Below are positions 1-8,701 of a DNA stretch of 64,000 bases, one piece after another (position 1 is the stretch's first letter; each line of letters opens with the position of its first letter). Under the pieces are notes generated by a model, which saw nothing but the letters and a program-made list of their open reading frames with translations, did no database searches and had not been told where the DNA came from. Origin of the DNA: Psychroserpens sp041224425 (GTDB lineage: Bacteria > Bacteroidota > Bacteroidia > Flavobacteriales > Flavobacteriaceae). The position numbers and the translations under genes were made by a program. The DNA is taken from NCBI RefSeq assembly GCF_041224425.1, contig NZ_JBGFGL010000068.1, forward strand, positions 1-64,000. The letters run 5' to 3'.

Positions 1-98
1 ATAGCGACGGGGCTCACCTCTTACCATTCCGAACAGAGAAGTTAAGCCCGTTTGCGCCGATGGTACTGCATCTGTGGGAGAGTAGGACATCGCCTTTC
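1..98 (+). rRNA. rrf: 5S ribosomal RNA, 3' part
   Basis: The window opens inside a 5S rRNA. The recognisable core includes the ACCATTCCGAACAGAGAAG segment followed by GTTAAGCCCG, and the 3' portion GGGAGAGTAGG leading to the closing stem near position 95. The 5' end, including the start of helix I, lies upstream of the window. A strong terminator follows directly, so this is the end of an rRNA operon transcribed on the plus strand. The exact 3' end is uncertain by a few bases. Confidence 0.93.
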
Positions 99-101
99 TT
101 G

Positions 102-135
102 AAAGACCCTTGCAATAAGCAAGGGTCTTTTTTTG
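102..135 (+). terminator. rRNA operon terminator
   Basis: A 12-bp perfect stem (102-113 with 119-130) closes a 5-base AATAA loop and is followed by a run of T. It lies about 5 bp after the end of the 5S gene, as expected for the intrinsic terminator of an rRNA operon. Confidence 0.9.
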
Positions 136-182
136 TTTATACGATCAAAAAATTGATTAGAAGGGATATGTGAATACGACTG

Positions 183-416
183 TTAATTGTCAAACATACT
201 ATTCATGATAGTACGTAGTCCTTTGAAGGCAAAAAAGACAGCCAAAACACAAACAGTAATAGCAATAATCATTAATGGAATGTAAAGTAGCTTTTCGTTG
301 TTGGTTTGAGCTACATAGAATAATGTGGGACCAATGAACATACAGGCTAATGATAAGCCCATTATTTTTATACCTTTAATCAATAAAGGTTTATTTGTTC
401 TTTTTTCACTACTCAT
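183..416 (-). CDS. DUF6095-like small membrane protein
   Basis: A 77-residue protein with a basic N-terminus and two hydrophobic membrane segments (about residues 17-37 and 45-66). It resembles the small DUF6095 family that I associate with Flavobacteriia; function unknown. Its ATG overlaps the last 8 bases of the upstream murQ gene, so it is probably translated with murQ from the same message. The family assignment is from memory of sequence character, not a search. Confidence 0.75.
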   Translation of the reverse strand: MSSEKRTNKPLLIKGIKIMGLSLACMFIGPTLFYVAQTNNEKLLYIPLMIIAITVCVLAVFFAFKGLRTIMNSMFDN

Positions 417-1227
417 TTTTGTTATCTTTTTTTATAGCGTCACGAACATTTTTATGTTTTTGAATAAGCTCTTTAGCTTCATCCAAAGAAATATTAAGTT
501 CGTTCATAACCATTCTAGTGCCTCTGTCAACTAATTTATTATTGCTTAGTTGCATATCGACCATTTTATTACCCTTGACACGACCTAATTGAATCATGAC
601 AGTAGTTGAAATCATATTAAGGACTAATTTTTGAGCTGTTCCAGCTTTCATTCTTGAACTTCCAGTGACAAATTCAGGACCTACAACAACTTCAATAGGA
701 TATTTTGCGGTCTTTGAGAGTGGGCTACCTTGGTTACAAGTAATACAACCTGTAATAATTTTATTGTCATTACATTTTTTTAAAGCAGATACCACGTAAG
801 GTGTCGTTCCTGAAGCTGCTATCCCTATCACAATGTCCTTATCTGAAATATTGTAAGACTTTAGATCTTTCCAACCTTGATCTGTTGAATCTTCAGCAAA
901 TTCTACAGCTTTTCGAATAGCGCTATCTCCACCAGCAATTAGGCCAATGACCAAATCATGGGACACTCCAAAAGTGGGAGGGCATTCAGAAGCATCCAGA
1001 ATGCCAAGTCGACCACTTGTTCCAGCACCAATGTAAAACACTCGACCTCCAGCTTTGAGTTTGTTGACTACTTGTTCTACTAATAAGTTGATTTGAGGAA
1101 GTGTCTTTTCTACAGCAAAGGCAACTGTTTTATCTTCATTATTGATGTTTTGAAGTATCTCGTTGATACTCATCTTTTCCAAATGATCGTAATTGGAGTC
1201 TTGCTCTGTGGTTTTGATGAATGCCAT
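409..1227 (-). CDS. murQ: N-acetylmuramic acid 6-phosphate etherase MurQ
   Basis: A 272-residue SIS-domain enzyme that cleaves the lactyl ether of MurNAc-6-phosphate to give GlcNAc-6-phosphate and D-lactate, in peptidoglycan recycling. Visible family signatures are TEQDSN near the N-terminus, GAGTSGRLG in the sugar-binding loop, DASECPPTFG containing the catalytic Glu, and GSSRMKAGTAQK. The open frame extends upstream to 1287, but the family start is the ATG at 1227 (MAFIKTTEQ); the extra 20 residues look like leader sequence and overlap an inverted repeat. The next gene downstream overlaps it by 8 bp. No MurNAc kinase or transporter is adjacent. Confidence 0.95.
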   Translation of the reverse strand: MAFIKTTEQDSNYDHLEKMSINEILQNINNEDKTVAFAVEKTLPQINLLVEQVVNKLKAGGRVFYIGAGTSGRLGILDASECPPTFGVSHDLVIGLIAGGDSAIRKAVEFAEDSTDQGWKDLKSYNISDKDIVIGIAASGTTPYVVSALKKCNDNKIITGCITCNQGSPLSKTAKYPIEVVVGPEFVTGSSRMKAGTAQKLVLNMISTTVMIQLGRVKGNKMVDMQLSNNKLVDRGTRMVMNELNISLDEAKELIQKHKNVRDAIKKDNKNE

Positions 1228-1273
1228 AGTGTAAAAATAGAGAAATTTATGCGTTAGTGATAGCAATGACATC

Positions 1274-1293
1274 CTTTTTGTGAACACAAAAAG
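1274..1293. repeat. Perfect 9-bp inverted repeat upstream of murQ
   Basis: CTTTTTGTG and CACAAAAAG (1274-1282 and 1285-1293) are separated by only two bases, about 47 bp before the murQ start codon. There is no T-run after it on either strand, so it reads more like a protein-binding palindrome than a terminator. A regulatory role for murQ is inference. Confidence 0.5.
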
Positions 1294-1311
1294 ATATAAT
1301 GGATAGCACGA

Positions 1312-1332
1312 CCCTTTTCAAGGCAAAAAGGG
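1312..1332 (-). terminator. Weak hairpin after the DUF4249 gene
   Basis: A 7-bp stem (1312-1318 with 1326-1332) lies just past the stop codon of the DUF4249 gene. It lacks a proper U-run on the minus strand, so it may be only a weak terminator or an RNA-stabilising 3' hairpin. Confidence 0.35.
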
Positions 1333-1345
1333 GAACGCCCAAAAA

Positions 1346-2161
1346 CTATTCAACAACTGTGTAAATCAATTCATCAACTTCAGATAATCTGAAATAACCT
1401 AGTGGATAGTTGTCGGGATTGGTTTGATTGATGCAATTTCCTCTAACGGTTGCAGGTTGAGTTTCGAAAGGACCACCTCCTGAATCGTCCAGTTGTTGCA
1501 ATAAAATAAACATGTACTCATAGAAACGTTCTGAAACGCCATAATTTCTGATGGTAACACTTTGTCCAGGGTCTAAGTCTTCCTCGACATAAAACCCGAA
1601 AATTTCATTACCATTGACGAATTCGTCTTCAAAAGTATCCAGTGTAGGTGTCACAGGAAGGCTGGGAATAAACTCAAAAAAGTAATAGTTTTCCTCATCT
1701 ACTGGATCGTCAAAAAATGCTTTGATTTCTGTTTCCTCACCTGTAAATCCGCCTTCAAGGTTTTGTTCGACACGTGTTAACTCGCTTACAGATTTTAAAA
1801 TTTCTGTGGCAACATAAGTTTCATCCTCATAGATAATAGTTAGGCTGTAGGTTCTATCAATTTCAGGATTGAAAGTCGTATTGATATAAATTCCAGTGTT
1901 TGCATCTTCGGTAAAATTATAGATGTTATTGTCTTCATCTGTAATGAAAACGGTTGCATTGTTGGCAGGTGGAATATCCTCTTCAAAAAAAGGAGCTGTT
2001 AAACTAAGTTTTATACTTTGCTCATTTCCAGAAGTACCTTTAAACCAATTGATGGAGGCATCAATAACCAATCTTGGTTCGGCAGTTGGTAAATCTACAT
2101 CAATGACATCTTCACATGCAAAAAGAAGAACAGCTAAAAAAATATATAGTATCTTTTTCAT
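1346..2161 (-). CDS. DUF4249 lipoprotein, partner of the TonB receptor
   Basis: A 271-residue predicted outer-membrane lipoprotein with a lipobox ending at Cys16 (LLFAC). The mature start resembles DUF4249 proteins (EDVIDVDLPTAEPRLVIDA), which in Bacteroidota commonly sit directly after a TonB-dependent receptor gene and probably form a surface lid or accessory subunit. It starts 2 bp after the stop of the receptor gene, so the two are co-transcribed. The substrate is unknown. The beta-rich body has many acidic residues, typical of exported proteins in this group. Confidence 0.88.
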   Translation of the reverse strand: MKKILYIFLAVLLFACEDVIDVDLPTAEPRLVIDASINWFKGTSGNEQSIKLSLTAPFFEEDIPPANNATVFITDEDNNIYNFTEDANTGIYINTTFNPEIDRTYSLTIIYEDETYVATEILKSVSELTRVEQNLEGGFTGEETEIKAFFDDPVDEENYYFFEFIPSLPVTPTLDTFEDEFVNGNEIFGFYVEEDLDPGQSVTIRNYGVSERFYEYMFILLQQLDDSGGGPFETQPATVRGNCINQTNPDNYPLGYFRLSEVDELIYTVVE

Positions 2162-2163
2162 GA

Positions 2164-4542
2164 CTAAAATTTAAAATTATAAGAGACAGAAGGGACAATT
2201 CCAAAAATGGCCAATCGAACGGCTTCATTACTTCCTGTATCTCTATTTTGCCTGAAATTTATCGAAGCGGCATTTTTTCTTCCGTAAATGTTGTAAATAC
2301 TAAAGACCCATTCGCCTCTAAACCCTTTTGTTTTTTCAGGTTTTGGAGTGTAGTTGGCTGAAATATCCAAACGATGGTACGACGGTAATCTAAACTCATT
2401 TCTATTGGTATAACTTGGAATGCGAATACCATTATATTCATATTGTCCATTAGGATAGGTCACAGGTTGTCCTGTTTGAAAAATAAAATTGGAATTAATG
2501 GTCCATTTTTTATTCAGTTCATAGCTTCCCGTAAATGATACATCATGAGTTTTATCAAATGGCGTATTGTACCAATTACCATTATTGATACCTGTTTCTT
2601 CTGGTGTTCTGCCTTTAGTTTGTTGTTCCGATTTTGACAAGGTATAGGATAACCATCCTTTAAATCGACCTTCATTTTTTCTGAACAATACTTCCAATCC
2701 GTAAGCACGAGCCCTTCCATTTAAAATGACTTGCTCAATGGCATCGTTGGCAATAAGGTTGGCACCATCGATGTAATCAATTCTATTGTCAATCGTTTTA
2801 TAAAAAGACTCTACTTCTAAAGAATAGGTATTGTTTTTAAAATTTCTAAAATACCCAACAGCATATTGATCCAGGATTTGAGGATCGACATATTTTCCAC
2901 TTGGTGTCCATACATCAAGTGGTGTAGGAGAACTTGTATTAGACAAGAGATGTAAGTATTGCACCATACGATTGTAACTCGCTTTTACTGAAGATTCACC
3001 ATTAAGTTGGTAGGCTAGAGCTAAACGCGGTTCTAGGTTATTAAAGCTTTTAATAACATCAGATCGGTCAAAATTGTCGACACCTATTGGTTCTGCTTTT
3101 TCGTAAATCTGTAGGTTTTCGTTAAACACAACAGCTTGATTGTTCTCATAGCGATTCAATTCATCTTGACCCAATCGTAGAAAATTACTGTATCGCAATC
3201 CGTAGGAAGCTGTCAATTTGTTGGAAAGCTGATGCTCAACATCAAAATACAAAGCGTTTTCCATGGCGTATTTATCAATCAGTTTATCTGGATTGATACC
3301 TGAGGTACTTGTGGACGGTTCAATTTCTCCAGGATTGAATTTATGATAGATACTATTCAATCCGTATTGAAGCTTGACTTTATCTGTTAAATAATGCTTC
3401 AAATCGTATTTAAGGTTGAAATTCCGTATTCCTGAATTCCACTTGAATCCTACAAAATCCAAATTCAGACCATAGTAATAATCCGAATAAATCAGTGATA
3501 GATTCGAAAATAATTGATCAGAAAACAAATGATTCCATCTGAAATTCAACACACTATTACCATAGGTGTTTTCAAAACTTTCATTCAGACTAAAGACGTC
3601 ACGACCAAAATATCCTGAAAGATAAATATTGTTATTAGGATTCAGTCGATAACTGATTTTGGTATTCAAATCATAGAAATAAGCAATATTATCAATATCA
3701 AAAAGAGGTAAGAATAAATGCGCATAAGAGGCTCTTCCACCTAAAAGGAATGAACCTTTTTGCTTTTTGATTGGACCTTCCACCAATAAACGGCTAGACA
3801 CAGCTCCAATTCCACCATTGGCATGAAATTCATTGCTATTTCCTTCTTTCTGATAGATATCCAAAACCGAAGACACACGACCACCATAACGAGAAGGAAT
3901 ACCACCTTTATATAATCTTAGGTCTTTAATGGCGTCTGGATTAAATACCGAGAAGAAACCAAATAAATGCGATGAATTATAAATAATGGCCTCATCCAAT
4001 AAAATCAGGTTTTGATCTGCCGCGCCACCTCTTACGTTAAACCCGGAAGCACCTTCGCCAGCAGTAGTAACGCCAGGTAGAAGTGTGATGGCTTTGATCA
4101 CATCAGATTCGCCCAATACCACAGGAATTTGTTTAATGGTTCCAGCTGAAAGTGCATTGACACTCATTTGAGGTTTTCTGATATCAAGTTTTTCGATATT
4201 CTCTGTAATGACCACTTCATCTAAACTTTCCGTAGCTTCTTCCAACAGAAAATTTTTGGTCAAATCTGAACGCAAATCAATGGTTTCGACAATGTTTTTA
4301 TACCCTAAATAACTGATGACAATTTTGTATTGACCTTCAGGAAGGGTTATAGAATAAAATCCATATTCATTGGTAATGGTTCCAGTTTGTGCATCTGGAA
4401 AAAGAATGTTTACGCCAATTAGGGTTTCATTACTGGATTGATCGGAAATGGTGCCACTTAAGGTGAATTTTTCTTGGGCTATTATAAATAAAGGAACGAA
4501 TAGTGAAAAGAGTAGAAAAGTGGCGGTTTTTTTCTTCATCAA
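2164..4542 (-). CDS. TonB-dependent outer-membrane receptor with CarboxypepD_reg-like domain
   Basis: A 792-residue outer-membrane transporter. Residues 1-22 form a signal peptide ending near AQ. A carboxypeptidase regulatory-like beta-sandwich follows (about 25-110, with SGTISDQSSNETLIGVNI), then the plug domain (about 120-235, with LPGVTTAGEGASGFNVRGG and NLILLDEAIIYN) and a beta-barrel ending in the aromatic VSYNFKF. No STN signalling domain is visible, so it is likely a plain transporter and not a FecA-type sensor. It is paired with the downstream DUF4249 lipoprotein. Start may be the first or second Met. Substrate cannot be deduced. Confidence 0.92.
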   Translation of the reverse strand: MMKKKTATFLLFSLFVPLFIIAQEKFTLSGTISDQSSNETLIGVNILFPDAQTGTITNEYGFYSITLPEGQYKIVISYLGYKNIVETIDLRSDLTKNFLLEEATESLDEVVITENIEKLDIRKPQMSVNALSAGTIKQIPVVLGESDVIKAITLLPGVTTAGEGASGFNVRGGAADQNLILLDEAIIYNSSHLFGFFSVFNPDAIKDLRLYKGGIPSRYGGRVSSVLDIYQKEGNSNEFHANGGIGAVSSRLLVEGPIKKQKGSFLLGGRASYAHLFLPLFDIDNIAYFYDLNTKISYRLNPNNNIYLSGYFGRDVFSLNESFENTYGNSVLNFRWNHLFSDQLFSNLSLIYSDYYYGLNLDFVGFKWNSGIRNFNLKYDLKHYLTDKVKLQYGLNSIYHKFNPGEIEPSTSTSGINPDKLIDKYAMENALYFDVEHQLSNKLTASYGLRYSNFLRLGQDELNRYENNQAVVFNENLQIYEKAEPIGVDNFDRSDVIKSFNNLEPRLALAYQLNGESSVKASYNRMVQYLHLLSNTSSPTPLDVWTPSGKYVDPQILDQYAVGYFRNFKNNTYSLEVESFYKTIDNRIDYIDGANLIANDAIEQVILNGRARAYGLEVLFRKNEGRFKGWLSYTLSKSEQQTKGRTPEETGINNGNWYNTPFDKTHDVSFTGSYELNKKWTINSNFIFQTGQPVTYPNGQYEYNGIRIPSYTNRNEFRLPSYHRLDISANYTPKPEKTKGFRGEWVFSIYNIYGRKNAASINFRQNRDTGSNEAVRLAIFGIVPSVSYNFKF

Positions 4543-4554
4543 TTAAGTTTTAAT

Positions 4555-4562
4555 CAAAAATA
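4555..4562 (-). promoter_or_regulatory. -7 element for the TonB receptor/DUF4249 operon
   Basis: On the minus strand this reads TATTTTTG, a perfect match to the Bacteroidota -7 consensus TAnnTTTG, 12 bp upstream of the start codon. A clear -33 TTTG is not visible. Confidence 0.5.
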
Positions 4563-4611
4563 ACCATAAGGCTTTAGGGCGTTTCGATTTTTAACAATTA
4601 TTTAGAATTGT

Positions 4612-5547
4612 CTAAAAGGGTAAGTTTGTTACATCAACATTGCCTCCTGAAATGATAACTCCTATCTTTTTGTTTTTGAATTGGGATTCTTGTTTTACTA
4701 CTCCTGCAAAAGCTACTGCACTCGAAGGTTCAATAATGATTTTCATGCGCTCCCAAATAAACTTCATAGCTTCTATGATGTCGTTTTCCGTAACGCGAAT
4801 AATTTCGGAAACATGCTCTTTTATGATTGGGAAATTATGCGAGCCCAATTGCGTTCGCAACCCGTCAGCAATTGTATTTGCAGTGATATTACTTTCAATT
4901 TTCCCACTGATCAAGGAGCGATAGGCATCATCGGCTTCAAAAGGTTCGGTGCCAATCACTTTACAATGTTCAGAAAAATAAGTTCCTACTAAAGCTGTTC
5001 CGGCTATGAGTCCGCCACCTCCAACCGGACAAATAATATAATCTAAGTCTGGTATCTTTTCCAAAAGCTCGTATGCTGCAGTCCCTTGACCAAGAATCAC
5101 ATCAGGATGATTGGAGGGATGTATAAATGTTGCTCCAGTAGATTTTACTATTTCATCTGCTGCATGTTGTCTTGCTTCAATGGTAGGTTCGCACTCAATA
5201 ATTTCGCCACCATATTCTAAAACGGCTTCTCTTTTAACTTTTGGCGCATTTGAAGGCATTACGATATAGGCTTTAATCCCTAAGCTTTTTGCAGCTAAAG
5301 ATAATGCTTGGGCAAAGTTTCCTGAGGAATGTGTCACCACACCATTTTTTTTCTGATCTTCTGAAAGCTGCATAATAGCATTGGTGGCACCTCGAATTTT
5401 ATAAGCACCAGCACGTTGAAAGTTCTCACATTTAAAATATACTTGTGCTTCAACATGTTCATTGACCAATCTTGAAGTTAGAATTGGTGTGTTGTGAACA
5501 TAAGGTTTAACCCTGTTATAAGTATCTAGAAGATCTTGCTTGGTCAT
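4612..5547 (-). CDS. Threonine/serine dehydratase (or serine racemase-like) PLP enzyme
   Basis: A 311-residue fold-type II PLP enzyme. The PLP lysine lies in FQRAGAYKIRGA (near residue 48), the substrate loop is SSGNFAQA and the phosphate-binding glycine loop is PVGGGGLIAGT. The length fits catabolic threonine deaminases and serine racemases, which lack the C-terminal ACT regulatory domain of the biosynthetic IlvA. It probably converts L-threonine or L-serine to the 2-oxoacid and ammonia; racemase activity cannot be excluded. The start codon directly follows the U-run of the icd terminator, so its transcription may depend on read-through. Confidence 0.88.
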   Translation of the reverse strand: MTKQDLLDTYNRVKPYVHNTPILTSRLVNEHVEAQVYFKCENFQRAGAYKIRGATNAIMQLSEDQKKNGVVTHSSGNFAQALSLAAKSLGIKAYIVMPSNAPKVKREAVLEYGGEIIECEPTIEARQHAADEIVKSTGATFIHPSNHPDVILGQGTAAYELLEKIPDLDYIICPVGGGGLIAGTALVGTYFSEHCKVIGTEPFEADDAYRSLISGKIESNITANTIADGLRTQLGSHNFPIIKEHVSEIIRVTENDIIEAMKFIWERMKIIIEPSSAVAFAGVVKQESQFKNKKIGVIISGGNVDVTNLPF

Positions 5548-5572
5548 AAAAAAAGAGACCCTTAGGTCTCTT
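5548..5572 (-). terminator. Intrinsic terminator after icd
   Basis: An 8-bp stem (5553-5560 with 5565-5572) with a CTTA loop is followed on the minus strand by seven T (5548-5554 as A on plus). It lies just after the icd stop codon and the U-run touches the ATG of the next gene. Confidence 0.85.
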
Positions 5573-5576
5573 ATAT

Positions 5577-7796
5577 TTAGTTTAAAATTTTATTGAAAGT
5601 CTCACTAGGTCTCATGGCTTTAAAAGTAGCTTCTGAATTAGGTTGGTAATAACCACCAATATCCATCGTTTGACCTTGGACGCTATTAAGCTCTTCAACA
5701 ATTTTAGCTTCATGAGCCTGTAAATCCCTGAATACTGAAGCAAATTCATTTTTCAATTCCATGTCTTGGGTTTGATTAGCCAAAGCTTCCGCCCAGAACA
5801 AAGCCAAATAAAAATGACTACCTCTATTATCTAATTCGTTGACTTTTCTGGAAGGCGATTTTCCGTTGGCCAATAATTTCTCAGTAGCATCATCTAAAGT
5901 TTCAGATAAAACCTTTGCCTTTGAATTATTATTTGCTTCTGAATAATGTTCCAAAGACACCGCAAGTGCTAAAAATTCACCTAAAGAATCCCAGCGCAAG
6001 TGATTTTCTTCCATAAATTGTTGCACGTGTTTTGGTGCGGAACCTCCAGCGCCTGTTTCAAATAAACCACCACCATTCATCAAAGGAACAATGGAAAGCA
6101 TTTTGGCACTGGTTCCCAATTCCAAAATAGGGAAGAGGTCTGTTAGGTAATCACGTAAAACATTACCTGTAACTGAAATAGTATCCTTTCCTTCCTTAAC
6201 ACGAGCTAAAGTGAATTTTGTAGCTTCAACAGGTGACAAAATTCTGATATCCAAATCACTTGTATCGTGATGTTTTAAATAGGCCTCTACTTTTTTAATC
6301 AATTCGGCATCATGGGCTCTCTCGTTATCCAACCAAAAAACGGCAGGCGTTTGAGATGCTCTTGAGCGCGTTACAGCAAGTTTTACCCAATCTTGAATTG
6401 GAGCATCCTTTACTTGGCACATTCTCCAAATATCTCCAGCTTCAACAGTGTGCGACATCAATACGTTTCCAGAAGCATCTACAACATCTACTTTTCCATC
6501 AGACTGGATTTCAAAAGTTTTATCATGTGACCCATATTCTTCAGCTTTTTGGGCCATCAAGCCTACATTAGGAACCGTTCCCATGGTGGTTGGATCAAAA
6601 GCACCATGCGTTTTACAGAAATCTATCGTTGCTTGGTACAATCCGGCATAACTGCTATCGGGAATAACAGCTTTCGTATCTTGTTGTTTGCCTTCAGCAT
6701 TCCACATTTGTCCAGAGGTACGAATCATGGCAGGCATTGACGCATCAATAATCACGTCACTTGGGACATGTAAATTGGTAATCCCTTTATCACTATTTAC
6801 CATAGCTAAATCTGGAGCATTGGCAAATGCTGTCGCAATATCTTCTTCGATTTGTAAACGCTTTGCTTCAGGAAGTTCTTCCAGTTTTGAAACAAGATTC
6901 CCAAAACCATTATTAACATCAACACCAATTTCTTCAAAAGTGTCACCATGTTTTTTAAACAAATCGGCGAAAAACACACGAACAGCATGACCAAAAATGA
7001 TGGGATCAGAAACTTTCATCATCGTGGCCTTCATATGTAATGAAAACAAAACACCTTTATCTTTAGCATCCTTAACCTCATCTCTTAAGAAATCTAAAAG
7101 CGCCTTTTTACTCATGACAGTGGCATCAATAATTTCACCATCAAGTAAAGCAATGTTGTTCTTTAATATTGATTTGTTTCCATTGTTATCAGTATGAACT
7201 ATCTGAATTGATGTTGCTTTATCAACTGTAACCGATGTTTCATTATGTCTAAAATCACCATGCGACATGGTAGCGACATGTGTTTTGGAATCTGAAGACC
7301 ATTTACCCATGGAATGCGGATTCATTTTGGCAAAATTCTTAACGGCTTTAGGCGCACGTCTATCAGAGTTTCCTTCCCTAAGTACAGGGTTTACAGCACT
7401 TCCTTTCACTTTATCGTAACGTGCCCTGATTTGTTTCTCTTCCGTAGTTTCAGGTTCTTCTGGATAATCAGGTAAATTGTAGCCCTGACTTTGAAGTTCC
7501 TTAACCGCTGCTTTTAGTTGTGGAACCGAAGCGCTAATGTTTGGAAGTTTAATAATATTGGCCTCAGGCATTTTTGCTAAATCACCTAATTCCTTAAGAG
7601 CATCTGGTACACGTTGATCTTCGTTTAAAAATTCAGGAAAGTTCGCTAAAATTCTTCCTGCTAAAGAGATGTCCTTAAGTTCTATATTGATTCCAGAGGA
7701 AGCTGTAAAAGAGGTAATGATTGGTAATAACGAATGTGTTGCTAACATTGGGGCTTCGTCTGTTTTCGTATAGATGATAGTAGGAGTTTTTGCCAT
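5577..7796 (-). CDS. icd: NADP-dependent isocitrate dehydrogenase, monomeric type
   Basis: A 739-residue enzyme of the monomeric IDH family, which converts isocitrate to 2-oxoglutarate in the TCA cycle with NADP+. The N-terminus (TPTIIYTKTDEAPMLATHSL), the segment LREGNSDRRAPKAVK and the C-terminal IGGYYQPN are characteristic. Monomeric IDHs are about 740 residues, roughly twice the size of dimeric IDH subunits. The gene has its own promoter element and a strong terminator, so it is probably monocistronic. No start ambiguity: the family begins at this Met with MAKTPTIIYT. Confidence 0.97.
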   Translation of the reverse strand: MAKTPTIIYTKTDEAPMLATHSLLPIITSFTASSGINIELKDISLAGRILANFPEFLNEDQRVPDALKELGDLAKMPEANIIKLPNISASVPQLKAAVKELQSQGYNLPDYPEEPETTEEKQIRARYDKVKGSAVNPVLREGNSDRRAPKAVKNFAKMNPHSMGKWSSDSKTHVATMSHGDFRHNETSVTVDKATSIQIVHTDNNGNKSILKNNIALLDGEIIDATVMSKKALLDFLRDEVKDAKDKGVLFSLHMKATMMKVSDPIIFGHAVRVFFADLFKKHGDTFEEIGVDVNNGFGNLVSKLEELPEAKRLQIEEDIATAFANAPDLAMVNSDKGITNLHVPSDVIIDASMPAMIRTSGQMWNAEGKQQDTKAVIPDSSYAGLYQATIDFCKTHGAFDPTTMGTVPNVGLMAQKAEEYGSHDKTFEIQSDGKVDVVDASGNVLMSHTVEAGDIWRMCQVKDAPIQDWVKLAVTRSRASQTPAVFWLDNERAHDAELIKKVEAYLKHHDTSDLDIRILSPVEATKFTLARVKEGKDTISVTGNVLRDYLTDLFPILELGTSAKMLSIVPLMNGGGLFETGAGGSAPKHVQQFMEENHLRWDSLGEFLALAVSLEHYSEANNNSKAKVLSETLDDATEKLLANGKSPSRKVNELDNRGSHFYLALFWAEALANQTQDMELKNEFASVFRDLQAHEAKIVEELNSVQGQTMDIGGYYQPNSEATFKAMRPSETFNKILN

Positions 7797-7846
7797 AGGA
7801 ATTGTAAATTTATTTTAAATAAAAAATGCTATTTTTTTAAGCCTAG

Positions 7847-7854
7847 CAAATATA
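7847..7854 (-). promoter_or_regulatory. -7 element for icd
   Basis: On the minus strand this reads TATATTTG, a perfect TAnnTTTG match, giving icd a leader of about 45 nt that is A/T-rich without a Shine-Dalgarno sequence. Confidence 0.6.
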
Positions 7855-8039
7855 CAAAAAACTAAGCGCTAATAGAAGTAAAGATTTGGTGTTATAAGGT
7901 TTTTGGCGAAACACTTTCAGAAGCCATAAAAAATACCAAATCGCTATTTTTTGAAGGAAATTTTATCAAATTAAAAATATCAAATAGAATCTATTTGCTA
8001 TTTGACAATTTTCAATGAAGTATTTCAGAATATTCTCTT

Positions 8040-8500
8040 AAAATACAAAAGCCATATCACTGTAGCATAACTACTCTGACATGGCTTTTTTGAAATTAGC
8101 TACACGTGACCTATTTAACATTGCTGCTAACCTCGAGATCGCTGAATATAAATTCCCACATCTCTTTTCGGTTCAAGTTTCACTAACTCAATGAAACGTT
8201 TCATAACTTTCAAAATGTATTGACCTGTTATTACTCAGCTTCAGTTTTAATCGTTTTTCTTGATCTCTTTGTCAACATTAGTTCGTTTTCACGTCAAATA
8301 TTCCAAAGACATTGCTCTTCCTGTTCTCATTCGCTTTCACTACTGATACTTGTTCCAAGCTTTCCGCTTTTCCAACACCTCACTGCCGAAACATCAAGAC
8401 ATTTTCCAAACTTCATGACCTTCTTGTCTAACACGCATACACCTGCGACTCCAAAGCCTCGAAAAACAATCATATAAAGAACGTTTCTTTATTAACGATT
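8040..8500 (-). ncRNA. Candidate purine-rich non-coding RNA (unassigned)
   Basis: This lies in an 850-bp stretch (about 7855-8700) without a convincing gene. From about 8100 to 8490 the minus strand is rich in A and G and poor in C, unlike the neighbouring AT-rich spacers. It ends at a terminator-like hairpin (8047-8091). The only sizeable open frame, on the opposite strand (8220-8477), is Ser/Cys-rich with no family resemblance and looks accidental. I could not match the tmRNA or RNase P RNA consensus; 6S RNA remains possible but I see no proof. A 14-bp palindrome, ATGAAACGTTTCAT, sits at 8191-8204. RNA boundaries are guesses. Confidence 0.35.
8047..8091 (-). terminator. Terminator-like hairpin in the icd-rplS spacer
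   Basis: A 13-bp stem with one mismatch pairs AAAAGCCATATCA (8047-8059) with TGACATGGCTTTT (8077-8089). On the minus strand it is followed by TTTTGTATTTT-like sequence; on the plus strand by TTTTTT. It could end a transcript from either direction. No plus-strand gene precedes it, which favours a minus-strand RNA. Confidence 0.55.
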
Positions 8501-8650
8501 TAACACAAATTCAAATTAATATTCAAAACCAAACAACGTTTGTTGTTAATCGTTTAGCTAAAGTAGACTTTTGTTTGAGAATTCCAAATTTTTTTAAGTT
8601 ATAGATATTCACATTTTATAAACCGAAGTTATTAACAAAAGTTCATAACC

Positions 8651-8680
8651 AAAAAAGCCTCGATACAATCGAGGCTTTGA
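8651..8680 (-). terminator. rplS terminator
   Basis: An 11-bp perfect stem (8654-8664 with 8668-8678) with a 3-base loop, followed on the minus strand by a run of T, about 20 bp after the rplS stop codon. Confidence 0.88.
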
Positions 8681-8701
8681 TATATAAGGGTTTGGTTTTT
8701 C

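Noticed and set aside
2164..4542. SusC-type glycan transporter
   Set aside because: The partner is DUF4249, not SusD, and the length (792 residues) is short for SusC proteins (about 1000).
4612..5547. Biosynthetic threonine deaminase IlvA
   Set aside because: The C-terminal ACT-like regulatory domain is missing and no ilv genes are nearby; a catabolic dehydratase or racemase fits better.
8220..8477. 85-codon open frame on the plus strand in the icd-rplS spacer
   Set aside because: Ser/Cys-rich product with no family resemblance, no promoter box or ribosome site, and antisense to a purine-rich segment that explains the open frame by base skew.
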